Assembly (NCBI GenBank): GCA_000733355.1
Contig: JNVV01000008.1
Span: 709,135 to 773,134 of the forward strand
DNA length: 64,000 nucleotides
Origin: Falciphora oryzae
Taxonomy: Eukaryota; Ascomycota; Sordariomycetes; Magnaporthales; Magnaporthaceae
Reading direction: 5' to 3'
Shown: one piece after another, positions 35,194-48,223 of the stretch
Position numbering within the stretch: the first letter of the stretch is position 1
Layout: every line of letters begins with the position of its first letter
Position numbers and translations under genes: made by a program
The notes under the pieces: generated by a model
The model's input: the letters and a program-made list of their open reading frames with translations, nothing else
Database searches by the model: none
What the model was told of the DNA's origin: nothing

Positions 35194-36035
35194 TCAGCCC
35201 CCGTGGAGCGTCGAGACGAATAGGATGTTGTCGCCAGGCTGGATCACATACTCTTCCTCGCCCTCGAGCTCCCAGTCGGCGTCGTTGATCAAGACAAGGA
35301 TCCCCGGGCGACTGAGGCAGCCGAGAAAGGAAGGAAAAGAGATCAAGGCCAGTCAGAGACGCCCTTTGCCACACACGCCCCTCCTCCTCCCCGCTGAGGA
35401 TCCGTTCCCCGACGGCTATTGCAGACGATAGAAACTATAGTGCGTAGCCAAGCGATGCATCTCCCCAAGCGGCCTGTTTCGGCCGCCGACCTGTGACAGG
35501 CCAGCCCCGAAGGAGAGGGGAACGGACGGTGACGGGAGAGCAGTGGAGGAGGAGAAAGTGGCAACGAGAGAAGTGATCGGCGCGAAAAAGGAGGCGGGCT
35601 GGACTCACAGGTGGCCGTCGAGCACAAAGAGGTCCTTGCGGGCGTCCTTCATTGTGTGGCGGCACAAATAGCCGATCAGGAAGGCTATATTGGCCGGGTT
35701 GCCCTGGTCGTCGGTGCTTGGGAGGGCGAGCTGGTGGCGCTTTTGATGCGAAAAAAGCATCTCGAGGCCGCCACTGCAGAGCACAAGGCCGAGGAGGGCG
35801 GCCGGGTCAGCCACAGGTCCATCGCCAAGCGTCGGTGACAGCAGCAAAAGGAAAGAAGACAAGGACAAAAGCAATAACGAAAGAGGGAGACTGACGAGAA
35901 CTCGACAACGACGCCGAGCGTGGGGGCTCGCTTCTTCTCTGGTGGTGGCGCCGCTGCTGCTGCCGCTGCGTCTGCGGCTTGCGGTGGCACAACAGCCTGC
36001 GGCGCCGTTGAGGAAGCGACTGCGTCTGTAGACAT
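35194..36035 (-). CDS. URM1: Ubiquitin-related modifier Urm1
   Basis: Urm1 is a sulfur carrier with a ubiquitin fold. Its C-terminal thiocarboxylate supplies sulfur for 2-thiolation of wobble uridine in tRNA-Lys, -Glu and -Gln, and it can also be conjugated to proteins. Three exons on the minus strand (36035-35896, 35773-35609, 35311-35194) yield 140 aa. Splicing of exon 1 to 2 recreates [11 protein letters not shown]; exon 3 gives [18 protein letters not shown] and ends in the required diglycine, VSTLHGG. Residues 1-39 form an Ala/Pro-rich extension ahead of the fold, longer than in yeast Urm1 (about 99 aa). Intron 2 is long (297 nt). The gene is head to head with ELP2. Confidence 0.95.
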
Positions 36036-36504
36036 TGCGTTTGACCGTCTGTAGGTCTGCCTGTTTGTCGGTTGGGTTGGCGAGATGGTTCGATCCAAGA
36101 TGCAAATGCTGCTTTGGGCAGGTCTTGACTGATGGGGCTCCACGCACACGACAGAAACCGCACCTGCCATGCAAGACGGAGGGGTCCAAGCAAAGTGAGC
36201 CGTCGCCCAGCACGCCGGTTTCGCAAAGCATGATCACGACATAGTGTGTATCTATCACGTGCATACACAAAATACTTGGTTTTGCATGTCAAATTCTTCT
36301 ATTCCACACTGTGGCTCCTCCCCTCCAAGAGTCATGCGGCGCTGCACAACGACAGATTAGGAAATCCTTGGATGAAAAAAGAAGCTTGGGGGTGACAAAA
36401 ATATCGAAAAATCCACCTGCAGTAGAGCACAAGACAAATAGGGCTGAACTCCTTTGGCAAAGCAATGGTAGCAGCACCGAGGCTGAGGTAGGCGACTGCA
36501 TCCG
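36036..36504. promoter_or_regulatory. Shared divergent promoter of URM1 and ELP2
   Basis: The 469-nt spacer separates the two start codons and must hold both promoters. No coding frame is visible in it. Because the two products act in the same tRNA modification, shared control is plausible, though no specific site was identified. Confidence 0.55.
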
Positions 36505-39484
36505 ATGACGATGGGGCCGCCCAGCATCGACGCCGCCGCCGTCTACATCTCGGCCGGCGCCAACAGACACAGCGCCGTCGCCGACTGGAGCCGCGACGGC
36601 ACCGTGGCCTATGGCACCGACGTCAACATTGCCCTGTGGAGGCCGACTGTGAGTTGACGTGCATGCTTTCCATGTTGTTCCCTCTTTTTGACGAGCGACC
36701 AGGGCCTAACAGTCACGTGCCGACCCAGGATGGGCGACCTCAGGGTGTGACGAGGCTGTTGCGGGGGCACAAAGACACCGTCAAGGCCGTCAAGTTCCTG
36801 CCCGCGGGTACCGGTGGCGGCTCCGACGGAGAAGCACCCTCCTCGTACCTGGTGAGCGGCTCTGATGACCAGTGTCTGATCCTGTGGGAACTCGGGCCCG
36901 ACGGCAGGGTGCTGCTCCGTCAGACGGTGCATGAGCACGCTGCGCCTGTGCACTGCATCGCCGTTCTCGGCAGCAGCGCGGCGGGGGGTACCCGGGCCCT
37001 GCTAGCATCGGGCGCTGCCGACGCAACCATCAAGATATGGACCCTGGAGGCCGGTGCTCTCCGCCTTCTGCAGACCATCCAAACGAAGCCCAAGTTCTTC
37101 CCCCTGGCCCTGGCCCTGAGCCCGCTAGCCAGCAAGGGGAACTCGTATATCTTGGCCGCGGCCGGCACCAAGACCTTCGTCCAGGTGTTTACGGCTACTA
37201 CTGCCCCTGCTGTCGATGCCGATGCCGCCACGGCGCCGGGCACCGATGCTGTCGAGTTTAAACTCCAGGCCACCCTCTCGGGCCACGAGGGGTGGATCAG
37301 GTCACTCGACTTTGCTTGGGAGGACGCGGCCAAGGCGCCACAGAGTGACTTGCTTCTCGCCTCAGCGAGTCAGGACAAGTATATCCGACTGTGGAGGGTG
37401 CACAGGGGCGCCGCGGACGACTCGCCACCCTCCAAGACGGCAGAAGCAACACCAGAAGTAGGCGGCGAGCCGTCATCGTCGTCTCCGGCGTTCCCCGGCA
37501 AGTCGCCGTCGAACAAGGCACACAAGTTCACGGCCGGCGGCGCCGAATGCTCGGTCTCCTTCGAGGCCCTGCTACTGGGCCACGACGACTGGATCTACAG
37601 CGCCAAGTGGCACTCCCCACCAGCGGCCGCTACCGGCGGTGGCAGCAGCAGGCCGCGACTCCTCTCTGCCTCGGCCGATAATTCGCTTGCTATATGGGAG
37701 GCCGACATAGACTCTGGCATCTGGATCACCAGCGCCCGGCTCGGCGAGCTGAGCAAGGAGAAGGGCGCCACGACGGCCACGGGCAGCATCGGTGGTTTCT
37801 GGACTGGCCTCTGGTCGCCCTCGGGCCGCACCGTCGTGTGCCTGGGCCGGACCGGTAGCTGGCGGCGCTGGGACCTGGAGGCTGATGATGCCGACGGGGA
37901 CCACTTCGGCGGCATGTGGCGTCAGGCACTCTCCGTGTCGGGACACACCAAGGCCGTGACGGGTATCACTTGGTCCCGCGATGGTGGATACCTACTATCC
38001 ACGTCGTCAGACCAGACCACGCGTCTGCACGCCGAGTGGAGGACAAGGGACGAGACTAAAGAAGACGGAAACGACGTACAGGCGTTGCCGGCGACGTGGC
38101 ACGAGATGGCGCGCCCCCAGATCCACGGCTACGACCTGAACTGCATAGACAGCCTGGGACCTTCGCAGTTCGTTTCGGGCGCCGACGAGAAGTTGATGCG
38201 CGTCTTCAACGCCTCCAAGGCCGTGGCCCGCCTGCTGACCCGCCTCACTGGCAACAGCACCATCGCCTCAAGCCCGGGCGATGGCGGCCTCGACGCGCTC
38301 CCGGACGCCGCCAACATCCCCGTCCTCGGCTTGTCAAACAAGGCCGTGGAGGCGGTCGATGACGAGGCAGCCGACGAGGCCGAGGCGGCAGCGGCGGCGG
38401 CAGCAGACGCCGCGGCCGAGGATGGCGGGCGCCGCCAAGACCCGGACGCGGCAGCCACGGCGCCCATCTTCCGTGCCTCGACGCTGGACCTGGCGCGTCC
38501 TCCGTACGAGGACAGCCTGTCGCGGCACACGCTGTGGCCGGAAATCGAGAAGCTGTACGGGCACGGGTACGAGCTGTCGTGTCTGGCCGCGAGCCACGAC
38601 GGCCGCGTGGTGGCGAGCGCGTGCCGTGCCAGCTCGCTCAACCACGCCGTCATCCGGCTCTTCGCCACCTCGCCGCGCTGGACCGAGGTCCGCCCGCCCC
38701 TGGCCGCCCACTCGCTCACGGCGACCCGCCTGCGCTTCAGCCCGGACGACGCCTACCTCCTCTCCGTCGGCCGCGACCGCCAGTGGGCCGTCTTCCAACG
38801 CGGCGCCATACAAGCCGAGGGCGAGCAAGCAGGCGGCGCCAAACCTGACGCCGACACGGAGCTGCGCTACTGCCTCCTCCAGGCGAACCCCAAGGGCCAC
38901 ACAAGGATGATACTCGATGCCGCCTGGGCCCCGCTGCTGGCTGTGGGAGATCAAGGCCCGCTGAGAGCGTTTGCTACGGCTGGCCGGGACAAGAACGTAA
39001 AAGTGTGGACCCTGAAAGAGAAGAAGCCCGAGGGAAGTGGCGACATCGAGGGTGCCGCGGCTGCTGCTACAACCCCCACGTTCGAACTCGCCGCCACGAT
39101 CCCGCTGCAGCATCCCGCCACGGCCGTGGATTTCCTCCGGCGGCCGCTGGGTGGTGGTGACGGGGCCAGCAAGGGCGGCCTGGCTCTAGCCGTCGGCACC
39201 GAGGCGGGAAAAATATCCACATACATCCTAGACCCGGAGAGTTGGACAGTCGTGACGCAGCATGATCTCGACTCACAGTAAGTCCCAAAACGCCCTCCTT
39301 TTCACCCTTGCATCATACTGACGAGAAAACCACCAACAGCTTGTGTTCCTCCAAGTCCATATTGCAGTTGGCGTGGCGGCCCACGGGTCCTCAGGACGAA
39401 GTCTCAAGGGACCAGCAGCGTGCAGAGCTCGCAGTGGCCTGCGAGGACTCGTCTCTCAGGATCTACAAGTTCAGGGGTCTCTAG
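36505..39484 (+). CDS. ELP2: Elongator complex subunit 2 (Elp2), WD40 protein
   Basis: Elp2 is the large WD40 scaffold of Elongator, which adds the carboxymethyl group to wobble uridine 34 of tRNAs. Three exons (36505-36648, 36729-39277, 39340-39484) give 945 aa. Exon 1 carries the typical opening 'VYISAGANRHSAVADWS' and 'DVNIALWRP'. Repeats recognisable across the protein include RGHKDTVKAVKF, SGHEGWIRSLDFAWE, LGHDDWIYSAKWH, SGHTKAVTGITWSRDGG, HGYELSCLAASHDG and GHTRMILDAAW, fitting the two seven-blade propellers of the family. The extra length over about 800 aa comes from low-complexity loops, mainly an alanine/aspartate-rich one near the middle. Two start codons, 36505 and 36511, are in frame. 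Exon 3 supplies the short C-terminal strand 'DSSLRIYKFRGL'. Confidence 0.95.
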
Positions 39485-40059
39485 ATCAACCGGGAGGCAC
39501 ACCTAAATTCCACGTTGGAACGATGTCTACGGCTAAAAACGTAGCAGGTTGGTTTGGGTGTAGGTGGCGGGAAGGCTCCGCCCCGAGGGTATTACTTCTA
39601 TTAACAATATATACCTGCCCCTCTTGCATCAGGGGCTCTATCCAGGAGGGTTTCTTACCACCTCCCCTTTATTCTATGTTCCAAAAAAATTATGTGGTTT
39701 GGCACGCCGGCCAACCTTGCCATCATAACGCCCAACAGTTCCTTCCACTGTGCCGGACCCAGCGTGGGACGTCTCTCTTTTTTTCGTCGAACGAGACGGC
39801 ATTCAAAGAAACATGGGATTAAAACCAGCCAGTGAACCTGATGATATGCCCAAAAAACAATCCTTCTCAATTGAGCAAGGAGACAAAGATAATTCTGTAG
39901 TTCAGGGGGCACCAAAAAAGTCCCAATCACTCAGCCGGCGCCAGGCGCGGCGCCCCCGCGCACGCAGGCGTCGAGGCAGGCGGGGAGGCACTCGCGCCGG
40001 CTGCGCCACCACCAGCGGGCCTCTGCGGCGGCGGCGGCAGCCCAGGTCGTGGCGGCCGC
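39485..40059. other. Convergent 3' spacer between ELP2 and the serine palmitoyltransferase subunit-like gene
   Basis: No gene is supported. The left part is AT-leaning with poly(A)-signal-like sequence (ttaacaatatata); the part from about 39940 is very GC-rich and probably belongs to the 3' untranslated region of the minus-strand gene. Confidence 0.4.
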
Positions 40060-40488
40060 CTATAGCTCCCTGACCATGGTCGCCGCGGCCGCGGCCGCCG
40101 TAACGGACGCTGACGACGACGACGAGGCGGCGTTTGTGGCGACGAGGGTGTGGACGGCGTCCTTGGCGAGCCCGACGACGTCGACGCTGTCGCCGTGGAT
40201 GTAGAACCAGGCGCGGTTGGCCAGGAAGGCGATGTGGTGCGGCATGTAGAGGATGGTGGCGATGATGGTCAGGGCGTTGACGAGGAAGACGATGGACCCT
40301 GTTTTGGGGCGAGTTTTTGTCAGTCGGGGGGGTTGTCTTGAGCCACAGCTGGGTTCGGGGTAGGGGTTACGACGATACGTACAGAAGATGAACTTCTCGG
40401 CGGGCGTAAACATGTAGACCGAGTACGTGACCTCGACCTGGTACACCTTGAGCTGCACCCACTTGCCGAACCTATCGAGGACGTCCAT
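40060..40488 (-). CDS. Small subunit of serine palmitoyltransferase-like protein
   Basis: Members of this small ER-membrane family bind and stimulate serine palmitoyltransferase, the first step of sphingolipid synthesis. Two exons (40488-40383, 40298-40060), 114 aa; the 84-nt intron splits a tryptophan codon to give EKFIFWSIVFL. Recognisable features: the lead 'QLKVYQVEVTYSVYMFTP', one hydrophobic span 'SIVFLVNALTIIATILYM', and the following PHHIAFLANRAWFYIHGD, all typical of the fungal SPT small-subunit-like domain. The C-terminal 40 residues are Ala/Ser-rich and carry no motif I know. Function is inferred from family resemblance. Confidence 0.82.
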   Translation of the reverse strand: MDVLDRFGKWVQLKVYQVEVTYSVYMFTPAEKFIFCTYRRNPYPEPSCGSRQPPRLTKTRPKTGSIVFLVNALTIIATILYMPHHIAFLANRAWFYIHGDSVDVVGLAKDAVHTLVATNAASSSSSASVTAAAAAATMVREL

Positions 40489-41174
40489 CGTGGCTCGGAG
40501 ATGTAGCGGTTGTTCTCGGATGTGGCTTTACGTTTGACTTCGTTCGGCGTAGTTCGATTCGTCGTGAATTTGATCGTTCAATTCCGCATCGAGGACCACA
40601 GTCAACACGGAGTTTCTAAAGGAGCGATTCCGCCTTCGTCAATTGTTTCGATGGCGAAAAGGAACGCAGCAAACCACGCGTGTAAGAAAGGGCGGAACGA
40701 GCGATGCTGTTGGAAATTACAACAAGGGGGTTAGGTAGAAAGAAGCAGAAAAAAAAGGGTCAAGCGGCTCAACGGCCGCCTTCCGGCAGGCGGCCGTTCA
40801 TCTTCCAGCCAATCCCTGCCGCGAAATCTAGACGCTTGATTGGCGGCACCAGCCTGCTGTGAAAGCCAGGCAGGATCCACACTTTCCCGCAAATCCCATT
40901 GCTGCCCGCCGGCGGCCGACCGCCCCTGTCGTCCCTTCTTGGCCGCTCCGTCCGAAAACCGTCATCAGACGCCGCGCGCCGTCTGCAGAAAACGCCCGAG
41001 TTTTCGTCCCAAGCTTTGACGACTGCGACACATCACCAGTGCACAGTGTCCCAGGTGACACAAAACCAAATCAAAAATAGCTACATACTACAGTAGGGGC
41101 CCCCTCCGCCTGAAGATTGAGGGAGGAGGGGTTGTAAAAAGGCAAGGAAAAGAAACCTACACAACGAAACCCGA
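40489..41174. promoter_or_regulatory. Divergent promoter region with a GC-rich hairpin
   Basis: Lies between the starts of the SPT-subunit-like gene and the rescue-factor gene. It contains a perfect 11-bp inverted repeat (40769-40796). No coding frame is supported. Confidence 0.5.
40769..40796. repeat. Perfect inverted repeat, 11-bp stem
   Basis: AACGGCCGCCT at 40769-40779 pairs with AGGCGGCCGTT at 40786-40796 across loop TCCGGC. Each arm contains CGGCCG, itself palindromic. Position inside a divergent promoter makes a protein-binding dyad plausible. Confidence 0.75.
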
Positions 41175-41910
41175 ATGATGCACCTCCAACCTTCAGCCAT
41201 GTCCACCACCCGCAGAGCCTCCCTCTTCGGCCGCACCCTCTTCAATGGCTTATTCGTAGCCCCCGCACCACAGCGGCCGATAGCAGCAGCAGCAGCAGCA
41301 GCAGCAACCAGTCCGAAATTCTCGGAGCGCCACCGTCACTTCTGCACGACGACGCCGCCATGGCAGAAACAGATGCCGGCCCGGCCCAAGCCGCCCCCGG
41401 ACTCGGAGCTGGAGGAGTCGTACCTCAAGGGCAGCGGGCCGGGCGGCCAAAAGATTGTATGTACTTACATTCCTCTACATACATTTCGACCGCCTGTGCA
41501 CCCGACTAATGATATCGCTTTGCCGTCTCCCTCCACAGAACAAGACAAATTCGGCCGTCCAGCTCAAGCACATACCCACCGGCCTCGTCGTCAAGTGCCA
41601 GGCGACCCGGTCACGCGACCAGAACCGAAAGATCGCCAGGGACTTGCTCGCCGCCAAGCTCGACGTCATGTACAACGGAGACAAGAGCCGCGAGGCCATC
41701 GTCGCGGACGCAAAGAGGAAGAAGAAGGCCAGCGCCGCAAAGAAGAGCAAGCGCAAGTACCGAAAGCTCGAGGAGAGCAGGGAAGAAGCTGCCGCTGAAC
41801 CGGGGCAGCAGGGGCATCTGGAGGGCTCCCAAAATGTAACAGTGGCGGCAGACACAACAGCTGTCGAGGCACCAAGAGAAGCAACTAGTCACACAAAGCC
41901 CATATTATAG
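41175..41910 (+). CDS. Mitochondrial RF-1-domain ribosome-rescue factor (Rso55/mtRF-R type)
   Basis: Predicted matrix protein that hydrolyses or assists release of peptidyl-tRNA on stalled mitoribosomes. Two exons (41175-41456, 41539-41910), 217 aa; the intron starts right after GGQKI and has a GACTAAT branch site. The RF-1 domain is SGPGGQKI (GGQ at 90-92) joined to [20 protein letters not shown], then a Lys/Arg-rich helix ([19 protein letters not shown]). No codon-recognition domain precedes it, which separates it from true release factors. The N terminus is Arg/Ser-rich with a poly-alanine tract (from GCA repeats), compatible with a mitochondrial presequence. Possible starts at M1, M2 and M9; M9 opens the basic segment. 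Confidence 0.88.
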
Positions 41911-42376
41911 AAGCCCATAATCTTGAAATTTCCATGAGGCCTCTGACCGTCTTCTACTAATAGCCCCTGTGGTCATGCACTGCCCAATATGACGAAATTC
42001 ACCAACGTTGGAAACCCACCCAAGACATGTTAAGAAGGGTAAACAGGGCTAAATTGTATAAAACCTCCGGTGTACTCGTCTTCCCGGCTCCTTCGCGCGG
42101 TTACGCCAAACTACTCGAAGACACATGCCATCGTACTTTTCCTCCGGTGTAGAAAAGTCCTCCACCAAGACTCCACTATAGCAACAACTTTTCGAAGATA
42201 CGTGTCTCGCGGGGCGGTCGTGAACGGCACAGGGAACTGTCTTCTTTCGTCGGCCTCTAGGGGAGTCGGTGGGGGACATGAGGGAAATAGGCTCAGGACT
42301 ACGCGCTGCGGTTGCCAAGCAGGCCATGTCAGCCGCAGTCTCGGCACTCAAAAAATGGACAAAGGGTTTCCTCACC
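41911..42376. other. Convergent spacer between the rescue factor and actin
   Basis: No gene is supported; contains both 3' untranslated regions. Confidence 0.4.
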
Positions 42377-44360
<1,984 letters not shown>

Positions 44361-47300
44361 TGTGACGGATTAATATGCGTGGTGGACTAAAAAGAGTAGA
44401 GGCTTCAAGTGCTGAAGGGGACTCCTGAGTCGGCGGAGCGGTGATGTTGGTGAAGATGCAGAGGGCGTCCGGGCCAGAAGGTGTGGGACGAAGTTGGATG
44501 GAAAGGAGGCAAGGTGTTAGATTTTGAGGTGAGGTTGGCTTTTGGTTGAGGCGATATGAATGTGGGCGCAAGGAGCAAATGGCGGGAAACGATGTCACAG
44601 CCTGGGAGCGTCCGTGCGTCGCTGACTTGTGGGCTCCTCCTTGGCTAGGCTCCCCAGAGCTCGACGATGCGCCGGCCCTGTCGTCTTTTTGGTTGGCGGA
44701 CCGCCGCTCCCTCCTGCAGCGCTGCAGCACGCACCGCTGGGTGAGCTGGGTATTCCATTCCGCCTGCTGCCTCCTTTTCTGTTCCTTCCATCACAAGCGC
44801 CGCTACAATGTCCACTTACGTATTCGTACATGGCTGGCACAGCCCGCGGTGCCTCCCGTCATCGGCCAGTCGAGGCGGTGGACGAGACGAGATCAGCAAT
44901 GACAACACAAAAACTCTGCACTAACATATCTGCAGGCCTCCGACCCCGCCTGCTACTGTGTTGCCGTGCTATTTCTCTCCTCACGTGTGCCTGAAGTTTC
45001 CTCTCTTTGTCCTCGATTCTCGTCCGTCCTCTACTGGATTTCCATTACGTAGCTATCGCAGCAATATTGAGCTGATGGGGTGCTAATTATCGCGGCCCTG
45101 GTCTCGCCCAAACCAGCAGACATTCTGTTTGTTTGTTAGTACGGTTCGGCTTGCGAGCTGTGGAGCTCGCCGAGCGGGGTGCGCTGCGTCCATGATCATG
45201 ATCAATCCGATGGATTCCATAATGGCCACAGTGTCAATCAGAGCAGCATTTACGTTGCGCTGGCAGCTTCCGGGAGCCGCATGGTTTGGTGGAAACATGG
45301 TATTTTTGCCGCTGTTATTGAGAAAGCAGCAGCCTAGATAGACTCCAGCACTCCAGCTTGTGTATTCCAGGCTGCCGGCGTTGAGAGGGTTCGGTCTTCG
45401 GGATGATTATGCACCTTCCATGCCCATGCCACGCGCGTCTGGCGGAACTCCATCATTTCCGGGACCCCTTTTTCCAGTCTGCGTTGGCCCCCTGCGGTCT
45501 GCAGTGGGCAAGGAGGCGCGTCTGCGGGTGGCTGGGCCGTCTCCGCTGCTCCGTCAAGATAACGACAACCGCCAGTAGGGCCGACAAGTCTCCAGGCAGT
45601 CGGAAAAAGGGTCCGGGAGTCGTAATCACCATCGCCACTGCGGCAAAGGTGAGGCACCGACATTGAAACTACCACCATTAGCATTGCATCTTATCCAGTC
45701 TGCGACAAGAAGCCGTCGGGCAGATCCAGATACGGTGCATACGGCAATTTTGAGACTCGGCCGTGACGATGTCTAATTGTGTCTGCCTAGGCGTCTTGCC
45801 GACGAACGTAATCCCAAAGTCGCGCGCCGCCAAGTCCGAGGACTGGCTGCCTTGTTCTAGCATCACCAGACGAAGGCGGCCGCATGCAAGGGCCGACGCT
45901 CGTCCAACATTCTCTGGAATTCTTCTGTCTGGGTTGCATGCATCTTCCCAGAAACCTGGCCCCGACGGCTGACAACAGTATACAGTGCGCGGCCACCTTC
46001 AGGCAGCTCGGGCGAACCTCCAATCGAGCTTGTTGGTGGTGACGAAGTGCCAACCACCCCCTGAGAGCACACCAAGACTAATTTTTTTTTCTCCGACCTG
46101 CCCTACAAATTTAGCAGCCCCCCTGTCCCGTAGACTACTTGTGCATCTGTGCTCTGTGCCTGTACTACTCTTCCTGGTTCAGCGCGGCGCAATGGATCTG
46201 GATGGACATCCCCATGGCTCCAATCAATGAAATGACCCAGCTGCGATTCCCGTTGATGGCATGTTCCAGCATCCGACAGCAACACAGAGCCTGCACGAGC
46301 AATGCCATATCCACACGGGGCAAAGAGGGGCAATGGCGGGGTAAATCCTCGGGCTGGCGGGGAGCTTGCCCCCAAGACGCTAACCTCATTTGGCGATAAT
46401 AGAGATCGGCATAACCCCTGAAGAAACCCCAGCCACAGCCAGCCTTGCCAGTGAGGTTGGCATGTAAAAACCACCGCCCTCACACCAGCACGGCTGTGGA
46501 AGAACCTCTTTTACAATATATCCTAGTAATGGCGATCACAGCTGGCCTTTTTAATGTGGAGATGTTCCATCAATAACTAAAACCAACATCAAACATAGCT
46601 TTTTTTCATCACCGAATATCCCTGGATTAGGAATGTGCTACCGTGGCAGCTCGTCTGTAGCTTCCCTTGACTCTTCAATGAAATCTCGAATAGAATCCTG
46701 ATATAGCTTAGAGTAAAACCCCAACTAACCTCGCCAATGTTGACGACGCCCGATATCTAACGCCAGCATCCGGGGTTGTTATTTTTGTCATTCCCTACTT
46801 TATTCCCATTGAACACGAACGGAGTGAATAAGATGGATACAAAATGGAAAGAGATGAGCCGAGGCAGGCGCTTGAATGCAGCCACGCCATGAAACAAACA
46901 TCAGCCTAAGGCCAGACGAAGCGGATGGAGATCCAGTGGCTCATGGGCGAGATATGCAATATCGAGCGCAATGCTGCCCACTGGAGCAAAGCAACCCTTG
47001 GGATCTCACGGCACCGCTCGACAGGGCCGGGCGCTTGGGGGTGGCGGTGTAGGATGCGGCCAAGATAGGGCTTATGTTGGAATATCTATGTGGGTGTTTG
47101 TTGTCCTGCGGCAGAAGGGTCCGTGGGACGGAACGGTAATCCTTCTAGAGGCATTGCAGACACCGAGCTTTGCGATTTTCTTCGGGGAGTTCCGTTGAAC
47201 TGCACTTAGAGAGGGCACGGCTGTCCCTTCACCTCCAACGCGCTGCGTGGCGTACGGATCGACCCCGCGAGGCTGAGTCCTCGGACAGCCTCGTCGTCCG

Positions 47301-47669
47301 TGTCAGGTCCAAGTGGCTCCGACCGGCGCGCATCCTTCGGAATCTGTCCAGCGCCCTGTCCCTCGGTGGCTGAAATGCGTTTGTTGTTTTCCCCTTTCCC
47401 TAATGCAACAATTCGGGCGGGTGGGAATCGCGATGCGCAGGAGAGAAGAAAGTTGCCATGATACCTTCCCAAATCTGCCCGTGTCCAACAGAAACGCTTC
47501 CTATAAAAGAGACGGATGATCTAGCCCTTCGGTTCCGCATCATGGAGACACCACCAACCAACAGCTTTACACAACAGTCGATCGCTACTAACTCTCGCCC
47601 CTTACCCTCGCTTTCCCCCAAAGAAAATCCAACCATCACAACACAGCTTCTCCCCATCCGCCATTCACC
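44361..47669. other. Gene-poor 3.3-kb region upstream of actin
   Basis: No gene is supported. The first part must include the actin promoter and leader. A minus-strand coding-like stretch at about 45.7-46.08 kb is interrupted by stops. Around 46500-46750 the sequence turns AT-rich. The last 200 bases are a C/A-rich leader ahead of the SnoaL-like gene. Confidence 0.45.
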
Positions 47670-48104
47670 ATGCGCCCCTCCACCGCCCTCCCCCTCCTCC
47701 TCGCCACCCTCGCCTCCGCCGCCGGCGGCCCCAAGCCCGAGCCGTACGAGGCCGTGCACCAGGCCGAGTACCTCCTCGCCTCCATCCTCGACCTCAAGCA
47801 GTACGACCGCCTCGGCGAAGCCATGACGTCCGACATCGTCTACGACACGGCAACGCCTTGATAAAATTCACAAACGACGAGGCCACCGCCGCCAACGTCA
47901 GCACCTACCTCACCTGGAGCCGCTGGGACAGGGATGCGCCAAAGGACATCACAAAGACGTTCCGCATCTACGAGCGCTGCGATGATGTTTTTGTGGTCGA
48001 CCCCAAGGACGGCCGCTGGAAGCTCAAGTACAGCCTCGTCACCAACATGGGCCCGGACGTCGAGGCCATCTACTTCAAGCCCGGCGGCGGCGCTGGACAC
48101 CGGG

Positions 48105-48142
<38 letters not shown>

Positions 48143-48223
48143 GGCAGGCGGGGAGGTGGTGGCGATGGTGGCGGCAAGGGCGGCAAGTGCAGGGGGAAGA
48201 CTGAGAGCGAAAATTGTGACTGA
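47670..48223 (+). pseudogene. Secreted SnoaL/NTF2-like protein gene, frame-broken
   Basis: The first frame starts with a clear signal peptide (MRPSTALPLLLATLASAAGG) and runs through YEAVHQAEYLLASILDL to DIVYDT, then stops at 47861. The second frame, offset, resumes at about 47852 with ALIKFTNDEATAANVSTYL and continues to EAIYFKPGGG and a Gly/Asn-rich tail (a GGCAAC hexamer repeat) ending at 48223. The two pieces look like the start and end of one NTF2-like cone fold, but only a few bases separate them, too few for an intron. About 40 residues normally lie between such segments, so an internal deletion with frame loss is the simplest reading. An assembly error is the alternative. Function of the intact family is unassigned. 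Confidence 0.65.
48104..48151 (+). repeat. GGCAAC hexamer minisatellite
   Basis: Repeated GGCAAC units, ending in GGCAGC, encode the Gly-Asn run in the tail of the SnoaL-like gene. Confidence 0.8.
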
